A stretch of 64,000 nt of DNA from an uncultured Clostridia bacterium (GCA_947303185.1 CAMYXF010000001.1:282960-346959), one strand, 5' to 3'; counted from the stretch's first letter, positions 37,030 to 46,015 are shown. Numbers and translations are program-made. The notes: a model not told the origin generated them from the letters alone.

Positions 37030-38637
37030 TTAAAAACCGTCCGGGAAGCTGTCGTTTGCCTGTGCGAAGAAATCATCACCTTCAGGCGGAATGTCCGCAT
37101 TATCAGGCATGGGAGGTTCCGGAATAGGACCCTCGTCCGTGGTAACGCTGTCAAAGTTATAGTTCTGGGAAGCGGTATCTCCGTCAACAGTTCTTGTGTA
37201 GGAACTTCCGCTCTCTTCAGGATCTTTCTCGTTATGTTCGATAAACAACGTCTTTCTGGGAACCCACCATACTGAATCTCTGCCTGTCTTACCGTGACGG
37301 TTCTTGGACAGGTAGATGAATGCGGGCTTTGCGTCGTTGTTATCTCTGAAATTGACTTGTTCAGGGGCGTCTTCACCGCCGCCTTCTTCGTCCTTTTTCT
37401 TGTAGTAATCAGGTCTGTCGATAAACATAACTGTATCGGCATCCTGCTCGATAGCACCTGAATCTCTCAAGTCTGAAAGCTGGGGTGTGTGGTCGTCTCT
37501 TTGAGCAGCGCCTCTGGAGAGCTGTGAAAGAGCGATAAACGGAATGTTGAATTCCTTTGCAAGGAGCTTCAGGCTTCTGGAAATGTCAGTAACTTCTTCG
37601 TTACGTGATCTTCCGCCCTTGCCGGGCATCGTCATAAGCTGGAGATAGTCGATGATTACGAGTCTCGGCTTATTGGGACCAGCGAAAAGCTGCTGGAGCT
37701 TGGACTTCATCGTGATCGGGTTGGTGTCTGAATTATCGTCAATAAAGATGGGATATTCAGCAAGTTTTTCCAACGCATGGTCGATCTGTTTTTTATCGCT
37801 GTCGGTCATCTTGTGAGAGTAGATGATCTCACTGACCGGTTTATTCATGAATGTAGACATAAGTCTCGAAGCGATTTCCTGCTTACTCATTTCGAGAGAG
37901 AAAATGGCAACGGGATTCTGATAGCTTGCTACGTTTGCGGCCATGTTGATGGCAAGTGCTGACTTACCCATACTTGGACGGGCAGCAAGAATATTAAGTG
38001 AGCCGGGTCTTAATCCGCCCAGCATTGAGTCGAGTCTGGGATATCCGAGCTTGACCTTACCGCCGGAACTGTCGTCTTTAAGTTCTGACGTGATCTCATT
38101 CATCGTGAGCTTAAGGATATCAGGCATGCCTTCAAAGCCCTTTGTCTCGCCGACACCTCTAAGACGTGAGATCTCGCCGATTGCATAATCGACTGCTTCG
38201 TTGGAACGGAGTCCGCCGCTCAAAGTCTTTTTCCTGATATCTTCAACAGCATTAAGGAGCTTGGTCCTGCTGCTGCGTTCTTTGATCGCATCGATATATC
38301 CGTTGAATGCGGAAGATACTGCAGTCTGGTCACCTACACGGTAAACATATCTCTGGCCGCCTGCCTTATCGGCAAGGCCTCTTCTCTCGATCTCGGCATA
38401 AACCGTGATACGGTCGATCTTTGCATTCTCAAGGAACATATCAGAAATGACGCTGAATATGATGCGGTTGCGAGCATCGGTAAAGTCGCCTTCTTCGATC
38501 CTGTTCTCTACTGCGCCTAAGATAGCCGTATCCCTGCGCATGCAAAGAGCGAGCAGGGCCATCTCGGCTTCGACGTCATTGTTGTCGAAAGAGCCCTGGT
38601 CGATAAGATTATTCATGTAGTCCGGATTATCAACCAT
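37030..38637 (-). CDS. dnaB: Replicative DNA helicase DnaB
   Basis: The hexameric 5'-3' helicase of the replication fork (DnaC in Bacillus nomenclature). The 535 residues contain the N-terminal primase-interaction domain (EAEMALLALCMRRD to about 115) and the RecA-like core with ARPSMGKSALAINMA (Walker A), LVIIDYLQLM (Walker B) and IALSQLSRGAAQRDDHTPQLSDLRDSGAIEQDADTVMFI. The C-terminal 100 residues are a longer acidic, Gly/Pro-rich tail than usual. It lies 19 bp behind rplI and 3 bp before tilS. Confidence 0.96.
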   Translation of the reverse strand: MVDNPDYMNNLIDQGSFDNNDVEAEMALLALCMRRDTAILGAVENRIEEGDFTDARNRIIFSVISDMFLENAKIDRITVYAEIERRGLADKAGGQRYVYRVGDQTAVSSAFNGYIDAIKERSSRTKLLNAVEDIRKKTLSGGLRSNEAVDYAIGEISRLRGVGETKGFEGMPDILKLTMNEITSELKDDSSGGKVKLGYPRLDSMLGGLRPGSLNILAARPSMGKSALAINMAANVASYQNPVAIFSLEMSKQEIASRLMSTFMNKPVSEIIYSHKMTDSDKKQIDHALEKLAEYPIFIDDNSDTNPITMKSKLQQLFAGPNKPRLVIIDYLQLMTMPGKGGRSRNEEVTDISRSLKLLAKEFNIPFIALSQLSRGAAQRDDHTPQLSDLRDSGAIEQDADTVMFIDRPDYYKKKDEEGGGEDAPEQVNFRDNNDAKPAFIYLSKNRHGKTGRDSVWWVPRKTLFIEHNEKDPEESGSSYTRTVDGDTASQNYNFDSVTTDEGPIPEPPMPDNADIPPEGDDFFAQANDSFPDGF

Positions 38638-38656
38638 ATCGCATTCAGATTCTTAA

Positions 38657-39103
38657 TTAAGCGCCTGTTACGACTTCAACATTGATATCAGCAGATACCT
38701 GGGGGTGAAGCTTAACTCTTGTCTTGAACATTCCGGTGTTCTTGATGGGGTTGGAGATAACGACCTTCTTCTTGTCGATATCAAAACCCTCCTTCTTAAG
38801 GCTCTCGGAAATATCCTGTGCAGTAACTGCACCATAGAGTCTTCCGTCAGCGCCGCCTCTTGCAACTACCTTGAAGACCTTGCCGTCAAGGATCTTCTTG
38901 TTCTCCTGAGCTGCGAGAAGCGCTCTTCTCTCATGCTCAGCCTTTGCACCGGTCTGAAGCTTTACTTCGTTAAGATTTGCGGAAGTTACTTCCTTGGCAA
39001 GACCTTTCTTAAACAGAAAATTTCTGGCGTAACCGTCGCTTACGTTAACGACCTCATTTGCCTTGCCCACATTCTTTACATCTGAAAGAAGAATAACCTT
39101 CAT
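38657..39103 (-). CDS. rplI: Ribosomal protein L9
   Basis: A 50S protein. The 148 residues start [31 protein letters not shown], the standard L9 signature, with a long connecting helix and a C-terminal domain. A TTG six bases earlier is possible, but ATG 39103 gives the usual N terminus and has GGAGG 10 nt upstream. It begins the rplI-dnaB-tilS-hpt-ftsH unit. The gdpP/yybS-type genes that often lie between rpsR and rplI are absent. Confidence 0.95.
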   Translation of the reverse strand: MKVILLSDVKNVGKANEVVNVSDGYARNFLFKKGLAKEVTSANLNEVKLQTGAKAEHERRALLAAQENKKILDGKVFKVVARGGADGRLYGAVTAQDISESLKKEGFDIDKKKVVISNPIKNTGMFKTRVKLHPQVSADINVEVVTGA

Positions 39104-39144
39104 AAACAATAAACCTCCGCTTCTGCCCTATTATCTTTTACAAA

Positions 39145-39198
39145 ACAATCGGGCTATCTCCTAAAAACATATTATATGCCCTGGAGGTGCCCGATTGT
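39145..39198 (-). terminator. Long hairpin between rpsR and rplI
   Basis: Perfect 10-bp arms ACAATCGGGC (39145-39154) and GCCCGATTGT (39189-39198) enclose an inner CTCC/GGAG stem and lead into TTTTG on the minus strand. It probably ends or attenuates the rpsF-ssb-rpsR transcript before rplI. Confidence 0.6.
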
Positions 39199-39271
39199 TA
39201 TAAATTTTTTAAATTATATCTTAGCTAACGTGATTTGTGTTAATCACGGGTGCTATTGTCCCAAAAACGGA

Positions 39272-39544
39272 TTACTGAACCGTGTAGGGCAAGATAGCAA
39301 CCTGACGTGCACGCTTGATAGCTGTTGTAAGCTCACGCTGGTGGATTGCGCATGTGCCTGTCATTCTCTTAGGAAGGATCTTTCCGTTCTCGGAAATGTA
39401 CTTCTTGAGAGTAACTTCATCCATAAAGTCGATAGCCTCAACCTTATTTGCACAGAAATTGCAAACCTTTCTGCGTGTTCTTCTCTGTCTCATTCCGCCG
39501 GCAAAATCTCTACCACCGGCTCTGGGTGCTCTGTTCTCTGCCAT
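39272..39544 (-). CDS. rpsR: Ribosomal protein S18
   Basis: A 30S protein that binds S6. The 90 residues show [62 protein letters not shown], the full S18 signature with four Cys/His zinc-type residues (the C+ paralogue form). It is the last gene of rpsF-ssb-rpsR and follows ssb by 19 bp. Confidence 0.97.
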   Translation of the reverse strand: MAENRAPRAGGRDFAGGMRQRRTRRKVCNFCANKVEAIDFMDEVTLKKYISENGKILPKRMTGTCAIHQRELTTAIKRARQVAILPYTVQ

Positions 39545-39563
39545 TTTGAGTGATCTCCTTTAA

Positions 39564-40058
39564 TTAAATCTCAAATGGAAGCTCACCGGACTGACCTTCA
39601 TCAAAACCGCCCATCGTAGGTGCATCGATCTGCATATTGGGAGCAGTAGGTGCACTTGCTGCAACTGAATCAGTTGCCGGGGGATTGAAAGACTGCGTAG
39701 GAGCAACGGGCTCCTGACGATATGCGTCTCCGGATGTCGCACCGGAAGATTCTACGAATTCTGCCTCGTCAACAACGACTTCGGTAATGAACTTCTTCTG
39801 TCCACTCTGATCATCGTAGCTTCTTGTCTGAATGCTTCCTACCAAACCGATACGGTTGCCCTTACGGAAATACTTCTGGATAAAGACTGCCGTCTGGCGC
39901 CAAGCGACACAGTTGATGAAATCAGCCTGTCTCTGGCCGTTCTGATCCTTAAAGCGTCTGTCAACTGCGATTGTGAAGTTGCAGAACTGGGTCTGGTTTG
40001 AAGTAAGCTTAACTTCCGGGTCCTTTGTAAGTCTTCCGACTAATTCTACTTTGTTCAT
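39564..40058 (-). CDS. ssb: Single-stranded DNA-binding protein
   Basis: Protects and organises single-stranded DNA at replication forks. The 164 residues contain the OB fold (MNKVELVGRLTKDPEVKLTSNQTQFCNFTIAVDRRF), a Gly/Pro/Ala-rich linker, and a C-terminal acidic tip GGFDEGQSGELPFEI. This ends in the canonical (D/E)LPF-I type that recruits partner proteins. It lies between rpsF (27-bp gap) and rpsR as in other Firmicutes. Confidence 0.97.
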   Translation of the reverse strand: MNKVELVGRLTKDPEVKLTSNQTQFCNFTIAVDRRFKDQNGQRQADFINCVAWRQTAVFIQKYFRKGNRIGLVGSIQTRSYDDQSGQKKFITEVVVDEAEFVESSGATSGDAYRQEPVAPTQSFNPPATDSVAASAPTAPNMQIDAPTMGGFDEGQSGELPFEI

Positions 40059-40085
40059 TTACTGTTACCTTCCTGTCTTAAGTGA

Positions 40086-40373
40086 TTACTCACCGACACG
40101 AACAATGAGATAACGGATAACGCCATCAGTGATCTTGAGAACACGCTCAAGTTCCTTAGGGAAATCGCTCTCGGCAGTAAATACTGTCTGAACATAGTAG
40201 CCGTTCTTCTGACCATCAATCTCGTAAGCGAGCTCACGTGATCCGATTGTGTCGAATGCATCAATCGTAGCACCTGATTCGATCTTAGCCTTAATTGTGT
40301 CAGTAAGAGAAGCAATGCCCTCCTCACCTGCAGCGGTGCTGAGAACTGTGATCAAACGATACTGGTTTGCCAT
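40086..40373 (-). CDS. rpsF: Ribosomal protein S6
   Basis: A 30S protein partnered with S18. The 95 residues contain RELAYEIDGQKNGYYVQTVFTAESDFPKELERVLKITDGVIRYLIVRV. It starts the rpsF-ssb-rpsR operon behind a strong promoter and a structured leader that may be an S6:S18 autoregulatory element. AGGAGG precedes the ATG. Confidence 0.97.
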   Translation of the reverse strand: MANQYRLITVLSTAAGEEGIASLTDTIKAKIESGATIDAFDTIGSRELAYEIDGQKNGYYVQTVFTAESDFPKELERVLKITDGVIRYLIVRVGE

Positions 40374-40401
40374 TGTTATTCACCTCCTTCTGGACTTTAC
40401 G

Positions 40402-40419
40402 GCCCGGTCTGTACCGGGC
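40402..40419 (-). promoter_or_regulatory. rpsF leader hairpin, candidate S6:S18 control element
   Basis: A 7-bp perfect stem (GCCCGGT with ACCGGGC, 4-nt loop) lies in the 5' leader, flanked by GGCGGCATCC and CCGTAAAGTCC. Leader RNAs before rpsF in many bacteria bind S6:S18; the position fits, but I cannot verify the consensus by eye. Confidence 0.4.
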
Positions 40420-40453
40420 AAGGATGCCGCCCATATATAAACGGCAACGAGAA

Positions 40454-40482
40454 GAATAACACAGCAACAGAACCAAAGTCAA
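40454..40482 (-). promoter_or_regulatory. rpsF-ssb-rpsR promoter
   Basis: -35 TTGACT (40482-40477), 17-bp spacer, -10 TTATTC (40459-40454). Confidence 0.7.
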
Positions 40483-40587
40483 GCATTTACTATATAAATA
40501 GAGCTGTTATCGCCGTTCATGTCCTGCCTAATTCTTACATGGAGATTCTAACAACCCGAAAATCAAAATTCTACCCTTTCAGAGCAG

Positions 40588-40631
40588 ATTGAGACTTTGG
40601 AGGGTCATTTGAGACTAGTCTCAATTTTTTC
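40588..40631 (+). repeat. Repeated GAGACT motif with terminator-like hairpin
   Basis: ATTGAGACT (40588) and TTTGAGACT (40608) are followed by AGTCTCAAT (40617-40625) and a run of six T. The distal pair gives a 9-bp stem with a 20-nt loop; the proximal pair is a near-perfect palindrome. In plus orientation it resembles a terminator, but no plus-strand gene precedes it. Confidence 0.6.
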
Positions 40632-40647
40632 TGTCCCCAAAAGCGAA

Positions 40648-42456
40648 TTAAACCCTTGATGCACCGAGGTCTTTCAGGATGTACGGGAACAGTATCTCAA
40701 GCCATGCATTGAGGGCTTTTGCGGTGTGAAGATATGTCTCGTAATTCTCTCCTGAAGGGTCAGGAACGGATATGGACATGACTCTTCCTGAAGAGTCTTT
40801 CATGACAAGTCCGTTTGCAGCTGCGAACGTCGATAAAGAGAAAACCTTGTCCTTTATCTCAGGGAAAGCCTTGATGATCGCAAAAGCCTGCTCATCCCTT
40901 ACTGTGAGGATAAGGTCATTGCAGTCGTAAATAGCAGGATTTGCCCTTCTTGATTCGATGGAGCTGAGACCCAGGCCCGTAAGTTCTCTTACTGCCTTAT
41001 CCATCTGAGAATCAGGATCCAGGCCATCCATTGCGGTAAGTCCTGCAGATTCGCAGTAGATCTCAAAACCGGTATCTGCTTCAGAGTTCGATATGTAAGG
41101 TTCGTTCTTTTCGAGCATGCGTCTCATGAGAGCTTCGCAGCATGCTGACAAAGAGATATTGTTGTCGTCTACAAAGAGCACGGAACCGGTGAATGTATCC
41201 TTGAACGCGTCGATCGGAAGCGGTGTTCTTGCAGGCCTTGCAGGCGCGGGCATTCCGGGAGTGAGCTCTTCTTTCTTGCCGGCTGCTTTGCCAAGTCTGT
41301 TCATGTACGCAACAGATAATCCTTCGCCGTTAAAGCCCTGTGCAAGAATAACGTCGACTTCCTGAACGTCCAAAAATCTTAAGCCTTCGAAAAGTCCGTG
41401 GGATGCGCATGACACGTCAACAGTCTTTCCGTAAACGCAGAATTCAGTATGCGCGGAAAGGATCTTATCGTTGAGCTTATCGTAAACGGCCTTGATCTCG
41501 CTTCCGCAGTAAAGACCGATTCTTGTAAACGGATTCTTTGAAAGAAGTTCTCTTGATCTGAGGATAAAAGGAGATGCGATGTTTACGAGTTCCTTTGCTT
41601 CATCGTCAGAAAGTTTCTTAAGGTCATCAACGGTGAATTTTGCATCTGCGATCTTGCCGTCGGTACCGATGGCATCGTCGCCCGTGATCTTTGTTCCCTC
41701 AGGCATTTCCATGATCTCAACCTGGGCATAAGGAGCATAATGGCGGTACTTCATTCCGGGTGATCTGGGTGCTTCCTTGCCTGATAACGAACCTGCCATA
41801 ACGGCCTCCTTGTTCTTCAATACGGAATCGATGTCCGCTTTGGTAACCGCGCCCGGTCTTAAGATGACCGGATCTGTTCCTGTACAGTCAACTACAGTCG
41901 ATTCGAGACCGAACTCAGAATCGCCGCCGTCAATGATCGCATAGATGTATCCGTCCATATCTTCAAGCACGGATCTAGCGCCCGTGGGAGAAGGTCTTCC
42001 GGAAAGATTTGCAGAAGGTGCCGCAACGGGTACGCCGCAATACTTAAGGAACTTATTTGCAACCGGATGTGAAGGCATTCTTACGCCGACAGTATCAAGA
42101 CCTGCAGTGGTCTCGTCTGAGATAGAATCAGCCTTCTTCATTACTATCGTGATGGGACCGGGCATGAATGCATCGATAAGAGTCTGTGCCAGAGGTGTGA
42201 TCTCGGAAACGATATCTTTTATCTGATCCTTATCACCGATATGGCAGATAAGCGGATTGTCAGCCGGGCGTCCCTTGGCCTCGAAAACTTTCTTTACCGC
42301 TTCACCGTTACCTGCATCACAGCCGAGGCCGTAAACAGTCTCTGTGGGAAAACCTATTACTTCACCGTTTCTTAAGTGCTCTGCTGCATCCTTCAATGCT
42401 GCATCGTCGTCTGATTCAATAAGTATTGTTTTCTTATATTTCTTCTCGCGGTCCAT
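40648..42456 (-). CDS. Sua5/YrdC threonylcarbamoyl-AMP synthase fused to a degenerate LMW-PTP domain
   Basis: The first half makes threonylcarbamoyl-AMP for the t6A37 modification of ANN-decoding tRNAs. The YrdC domain (about 15-205) shows GEVIGFPTETVYGLGCDA, KGRPADNPLICHI, PSANLSGRPSPT and STVVDC; the Sua5 domain (about 215-385) begins RSPGMKYRHYAP. From about residue 422 it resembles a low-molecular-weight tyrosine phosphatase. The loop expected to read CxxxxxR is instead VLFVDDNNISLSACCEAL, with Cys and Arg both lost. In Bacillus the Sua5 and LMW-PTP proteins (YwlC, YwlE) are separate genes near prfA; here they are one chain. ATG 42456 is preferred to GTG 42465 (AAGGTG 6 nt upstream). Confidence 0.88.
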   Translation of the reverse strand: MDREKKYKKTILIESDDDAALKDAAEHLRNGEVIGFPTETVYGLGCDAGNGEAVKKVFEAKGRPADNPLICHIGDKDQIKDIVSEITPLAQTLIDAFMPGPITIVMKKADSISDETTAGLDTVGVRMPSHPVANKFLKYCGVPVAAPSANLSGRPSPTGARSVLEDMDGYIYAIIDGGDSEFGLESTVVDCTGTDPVILRPGAVTKADIDSVLKNKEAVMAGSLSGKEAPRSPGMKYRHYAPYAQVEIMEMPEGTKITGDDAIGTDGKIADAKFTVDDLKKLSDDEAKELVNIASPFILRSRELLSKNPFTRIGLYCGSEIKAVYDKLNDKILSAHTEFCVYGKTVDVSCASHGLFEGLRFLDVQEVDVILAQGFNGEGLSVAYMNRLGKAAGKKEELTPGMPAPARPARTPLPIDAFKDTFTGSVLFVDDNNISLSACCEALMRRMLEKNEPYISNSEADTGFEIYCESAGLTAMDGLDPDSQMDKAVRELTGLGLSSIESRRANPAIYDCNDLILTVRDEQAFAIIKAFPEIKDKVFSLSTFAAANGLVMKDSSGRVMSISVPDPSGENYETYLHTAKALNAWLEILFPYILKDLGASRV

Positions 42457-42471
42457 ATATATCACCTTATA

Positions 42472-43560
42472 TTATTCTTCGTTGCTGCTTGCGTTATCTG
42501 CCGCCTGTGCCAGAGTCAGTGCGTCGACTATCTCATCAAGATCGCCTGCAAGGATACTGTCCAGCTTATAAAGTGTCAATCCGATCCTGTGATCGGTTAC
42601 TCTTCCCTGATGGTAATTATATGTGCGGATTCTCTCTGATCTGTCACCCGTTCCTACCTGTGATTTTCTCTCGTCACTTATCCTGTCCACATCAGCCTGA
42701 TGCGCTATTGCCCACAAACGGGACTGAAGGACTTCCATCGCCTTTTCCTTGTTCTGGATCTGGGATCTCTCGTCCTGACAGGTAACGACCATACCGGTCG
42801 GAAGGTGCGTGATTCTTATTGCGGATGAAGTCTTGTTGATGTGCTGTCCGCCGGCACCTGACGATCTGAATCTGTCGATCTTAAGGTCGTTGGGATTGAT
42901 CTCAAAGTCAGTCGGTTCAGCTTTAGGAAGAACTGCGACCGTGGCAGTTGAAGTGTGTACTCTTCCGCCCGATTCAGTAACGGGCACTCTCTGAACTCTG
43001 TGTACGCCGCTCTCAAACTTCATTCGTGAATAAGCTCTCGGACCGTCGATCTCTGCAATGATCTCTTTATATCCGCCAAGTTCCGTCGGGCTCATGTCAA
43101 CAACACTTACGTCGAATCCTTTGAGTGCGGCATAACCCTTATACATCTTGAAAAGATCGGAAGCAAAGAGCGCGGATTCTTCACCACCTGCACCTGCCCT
43201 GATCTCAAGGATTACGGATCTTGAATCTCTGGGGTCTCCCGGAGTGAGATATATCATGAGCTCTTTCTCGAGATCTGCGAGTCTGTCTTTTGCATCGGCA
43301 AGTTCGCTGTTTGCAAGACTTCTCATCTCGTCGTCACTTCCAAGATCACCGCTCTCGAGAAGAGTGAGAATTCCTTCTATTTCCTTCTCGCATGCTTCGT
43401 AACTTTTGATGGCTTCGACCTGCGGATTAAGTGCAGCAAGTTCTTTTGAATACTTGGTGTATTCTTCAGGGCGCGAAGCAACTGCCGGATCACTTAATGT
43501 TCCGGTAAGCTCCTCGTATTTTGCTTTGATCAGGTCTGTCTTGCTCTTATCTATAGCCAT
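42472..43560 (-). CDS. prfA: Peptide chain release factor 1
   Basis: RF1 recognises UAG and UAA stop codons and triggers peptide release. The 362 residues contain the catalytic GGQ motif in [24 protein letters not shown] (near 233) and the C-terminal [18 protein letters not shown]. The tripeptide anticodon region lies around 185-195 (PVTESGGR). It precedes the Sua5 fusion by 15 bp; prmC, which usually lies between them, is absent. Confidence 0.97.
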   Translation of the reverse strand: MAIDKSKTDLIKAKYEELTGTLSDPAVASRPEEYTKYSKELAALNPQVEAIKSYEACEKEIEGILTLLESGDLGSDDEMRSLANSELADAKDRLADLEKELMIYLTPGDPRDSRSVILEIRAGAGGEESALFASDLFKMYKGYAALKGFDVSVVDMSPTELGGYKEIIAEIDGPRAYSRMKFESGVHRVQRVPVTESGGRVHTSTATVAVLPKAEPTDFEINPNDLKIDRFRSSGAGGQHINKTSSAIRITHLPTGMVVTCQDERSQIQNKEKAMEVLQSRLWAIAHQADVDRISDERKSQVGTGDRSERIRTYNYHQGRVTDHRIGLTLYKLDSILAGDLDEIVDALTLAQAADNASSNEE

Positions 43561-43600
43561 TGCTATTCAAAAGTATCACATAAGAATAATTATTTCCAAT

Positions 43601-43629
43601 AAAGAAGCTGCCCCAAAAAGAAGCAGCTT
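43601..43629 (-). terminator. Terminator after the zinc-ribbon gene
   Basis: On the minus strand GAAGCTGC and GCAGCTTC arms around a 10- to 12-nt U-rich loop are followed by TTTATT. It separates the zinc-ribbon gene from prfA. Confidence 0.65.
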
Positions 43630-43654
43630 CCGCAATTTGTTTTTGTTAACAGCC

Positions 43655-44206
43655 TTATGCCTGAGGTGCCGGAGGTACCTGTGTCGGCTGAGGTGCAGCG
43701 GGTGTGGCAGGTGCCACGGGAGCAACGGGTGCTACCGGAGCGACAGGAGCCGTAGGTGCCACGGGGGTCATGTTCTGAACAGGAACATTGGTCAACACCT
43801 CATACTCAAGCTTGTGTCTCAAAGGCTTCTGGCAGCGCGGACAATAAACGAATCCGTGCGGATACCATGCTCTGTGACCGAGATCGTATGTATGGTAGTC
43901 GAATTCATAGTAGCAGTACTCACATCTGCAGTGGAATGTCGGATTGTACTCCATGTATCCTGCAACCGGATAAGGATTTACAACACCGCTGTTCTGAACC
44001 CAGGGTCTTGCAGGTCTTAACTGCTGCTGTACCTGAACAGGCGGAACAGTTGCAACAGGTGCCACGGGGGCAACGGGTGCTGCAGGAGCTGCGGGTGCCG
44101 GAGCAGGAGCCGCTCCTGCCTGAGCTCTGAAATTAAATCCGCATTTCATGCAGAAATTGGCCTCATCTTTGACCTGAGTTCCGCACTGATTACAGAACTT
44201 GCTCAT
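43655..44206 (-). CDS. Zinc-ribbon protein with Pro/Ala/Val repeats
   Basis: The 183 residues begin with a zinc ribbon (CNQCG and CMKCG, residues 5-23). A Pro/Ala/Val-rich segment (about 30-60) comes next, then a central Cys/His-rich region (CRCEYCYYEFDYHTYDLGHRAWYPHGFVYCPRC, about 93-126) that looks like a second zinc-binding domain. A second Pro/Ala/Val repeat (VAPVAPVAP) ends the protein. No transmembrane helix is evident. The low-complexity repeats resemble those of the clostripain-like protein at 18528. Function unknown. Confidence 0.75.
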   Translation of the reverse strand: MSKFCNQCGTQVKDEANFCMKCGFNFRAQAGAAPAPAPAAPAAPVAPVAPVATVPPVQVQQQLRPARPWVQNSGVVNPYPVAGYMEYNPTFHCRCEYCYYEFDYHTYDLGHRAWYPHGFVYCPRCQKPLRHKLEYEVLTNVPVQNMTPVAPTAPVAPVAPVAPVAPATPAAPQPTQVPPAPQA

Positions 44207-44277
44207 TGATTCTTCCTCCTCTTATTCCATATTTACACTATCGCTAATTATACGGCTTAAAATACATAATGGTCAAA

Positions 44278-44889
44278 TCAGAGATCGCCCCTGTCATCTA
44301 TTATGTTGCCGTTTCTGACGTTCTTTTCGATCAGGTGTTCTTTCTCATATTCCCAAATATCTTCAGAACCTGAATGCACGTTTTCATTGCGCTTTAAGAC
44401 CTGACTTCTCTTTACGCCGTGTTCTTTCCACGCACGCCCGTCAGTCGCATCGTTTAAGATCAGAGGCTGGAAGCAGTCCATTGTTCTTGCGAATTTTGCT
44501 TCAGGAGTTTTCTGCTCTTCAAACTCATACCAGAGGTTCTTTAGATATTCGCCCTGGTCTTCCGGAAGAAGTCCGTAGAGTTTATCCGCAGCCTTTGCTT
44601 CACGCTCTGCCTGTGTCTTTTTTCCTTCCTCATCGTATGCATATGTATCACCTGCATATACTTCAACGAGATCATGAACAAGAAGCATCGTAACCGTCTT
44701 TAATACATCTATATCTTCGTTCGCATACTCTTTGAGAAGAAGTGTCATTATCGCCATGTGCCATGCGTGCTGCGCATCGTCTTCATGAGTCTCGCAATCG
44801 GTAAGATAACTCTGACGCTTGATCATCTTCTCCTTATCGATCTCTCTGATGAAGGCCAGCTGCTTCTCAAATCTTTCAATGTTATCCAT
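44278..44889 (-). CDS. HD-domain phosphohydrolase, YfbR-like
   Basis: The 203 residues carry an HD-domain metal site: HAWHMAIM (first His, near 42), HDLVEVYAGDTYAYD (HD, near 75) and a later Asp (MDCFQPL). The order resembles YfbR-type 5'-deoxynucleotidases and related small HD hydrolases, which dephosphorylate deoxynucleoside monophosphates. Substrate assignment is by family only. GGAGG precedes the ATG. The next gene upstream is a hypothetical of unknown role, 18 bp away. Confidence 0.85.
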   Translation of the reverse strand: MDNIERFEKQLAFIREIDKEKMIKRQSYLTDCETHEDDAQHAWHMAIMTLLLKEYANEDIDVLKTVTMLLVHDLVEVYAGDTYAYDEEGKKTQAEREAKAADKLYGLLPEDQGEYLKNLWYEFEEQKTPEAKFARTMDCFQPLILNDATDGRAWKEHGVKRSQVLKRNENVHSGSEDIWEYEKEHLIEKNVRNGNIIDDRGDL

Positions 44890-44907
44890 ATCTATTCCTC
44901 CCCAAAA

Positions 44908-45474
44908 TCAAAGTGTACTCAGATTTAGTTTTCCATATTTCTTATATACTCTTACATAATCGTTTACTGCACACAGATGGCGGTCAATGATGTTATTCCA
45001 ACCTATCGTATTTAAGTTATCGTAATCGTCACAATAGAAATTCTTCAGCTCATTCATAACTTTGACCATGCGCTCTTCAAGATCAGTATATAAACAGATG
45101 AGATGCACTCCGCCCAGATCTTCTCTGCTGTTATGTCCGCTCATGGTTTCAAGGATTATGATCTTGTTTTTCTTATCAAGTTCAGTCATCTTCTCCATCT
45201 CATCCAGAAGACGCGATACCCAGTAATTCAGATCAACACGCCTTCTGTTAAGGACAGTGATTATCTGATTATGTCTCAACCAGACATTCTCTTCATCTTC
45301 CCGGAGCGCAGCGAAAAGCCCTTCCAATATCTCCTCATCCCATTTGCCAAGCAGATCTTCACCGGGATTTTGCTGCAGGTATCTTTCATAAGCAGCTCTG
45401 TCTTCCCTGGCCATATGAAAAGTAGAGCCCTGAAATCTTACATAACTCTCTTTTACCGGATCAGCGTTATTCAT
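44908..45474 (-). CDS. Hypothetical protein
   Basis: The 188-residue soluble, charged protein has no transmembrane segment or signal peptide. Visible features are REDRAAYERYLQQNPGEDLLGKWDEEILEGLF near the N terminus and VHLICLYTDLEERMVKVMNELKNFYC in the middle. I recognise no family. It probably shares a transcript with the HD hydrolase gene 18 bp downstream. Confidence 0.65.
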   Translation of the reverse strand: MNNADPVKESYVRFQGSTFHMAREDRAAYERYLQQNPGEDLLGKWDEEILEGLFAALREDEENVWLRHNQIITVLNRRRVDLNYWVSRLLDEMEKMTELDKKNKIIILETMSGHNSREDLGGVHLICLYTDLEERMVKVMNELKNFYCDDYDNLNTIGWNNIIDRHLCAVNDYVRVYKKYGKLNLSTL

Positions 45475-45538
45475 ATATCCCTTTTTCCTTTATATAGATA
45501 AATATTTTATACCACTATCAAATAGCGCAGTAAAAGAA

Positions 45539-45570
45539 AAAGACGACCGGAACAGCTTCCGATCGTCTTT
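45539..45570 (-). terminator. tRNA-Val terminator
   Basis: A 14-bp stem (one G-U) with a 4-nt loop is followed on the minus strand by TTTTTCTTTT, just after the CCA end of tRNA-Val. Confidence 0.85.
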
Positions 45571-45574
45571 GGTA

Positions 45575-45651
45575 TGGTGGATGATACAGGGCTCGAACCT
45601 GTGACCCCATGCACGTCAAGCATGTACTCTAGCCAGCTGAGCTAATCATCC
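45575..45651 (-). tRNA. tRNA-Val(GAC)
   Basis: A full canonical cloverleaf: acceptor GGATGAT/ATCATCC, D arm with GG, anticodon stem CATGC/GCATG with loop TTGACGT, T loop TTCGAGC, A73 and encoded CCA. It serves as a normal local reference for the array tRNAs. Confidence 0.95.
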
Positions 45652-45667
45652 TTAAATGAACTTTGAA

Positions 45668-45696
45668 AGTATACCTTGTTTTATTCTCTTTGACAA
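45668..45696 (-). promoter_or_regulatory. tRNA-Val promoter
   Basis: -35 TTGTCA (45696-45691), 17-bp spacer, -10 TATACT (45673-45668), about 17 bp before the tRNA 5' end. Confidence 0.75.
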
Positions 45697-46015
45697 TCTG
45701 TTCTTTGAAATCCATTTTTGGACTCAATTATTAACAAATTGTAAACAGGTTTGTTAACAATTCCATTTATCAAATTTGTCCTATTTCTCGTTTTTTTATT
45801 GAATATCTTATTTGACGATGTCAATTTATCACCCCTGAACCGCTTGAAACCAATGGATTTTTGCCCGTTTTGCACCATTGTGCACAAAAACAGGTGTGCC
45901 CGATTGGTTATTCGCACAAATTGGGGAGAAATTATGAAAAATATGAACACATTGTGAACAGTCTGTGATATATTTGTTTCATACAAAGCTAAACTTGTTC
46001 AAGGGGAGGTAGCTT
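45697..46015. other. AT-rich intergenic stretch upstream of the prepilin gene
   Basis: About 320 bp with no convincing gene. It contains short dyads such as TTGACGATGTCAA (near 45821) and AACAAATTGTAAACAGGTTTGTT (near 45733). A very short ATG-TGA frame (seven codons) lies at about 45934-45957. GGGGAGG precedes the pilin ATG. A clear promoter for the pilin gene could not be fixed. Confidence 0.5.

Noticed and set aside
45751..45957. 68-codon plus-strand frame before the prepilin gene
   Set aside because: There is no ribosome binding site, its composition is intergenic, and it overlaps the promoter region. Treated as chance.
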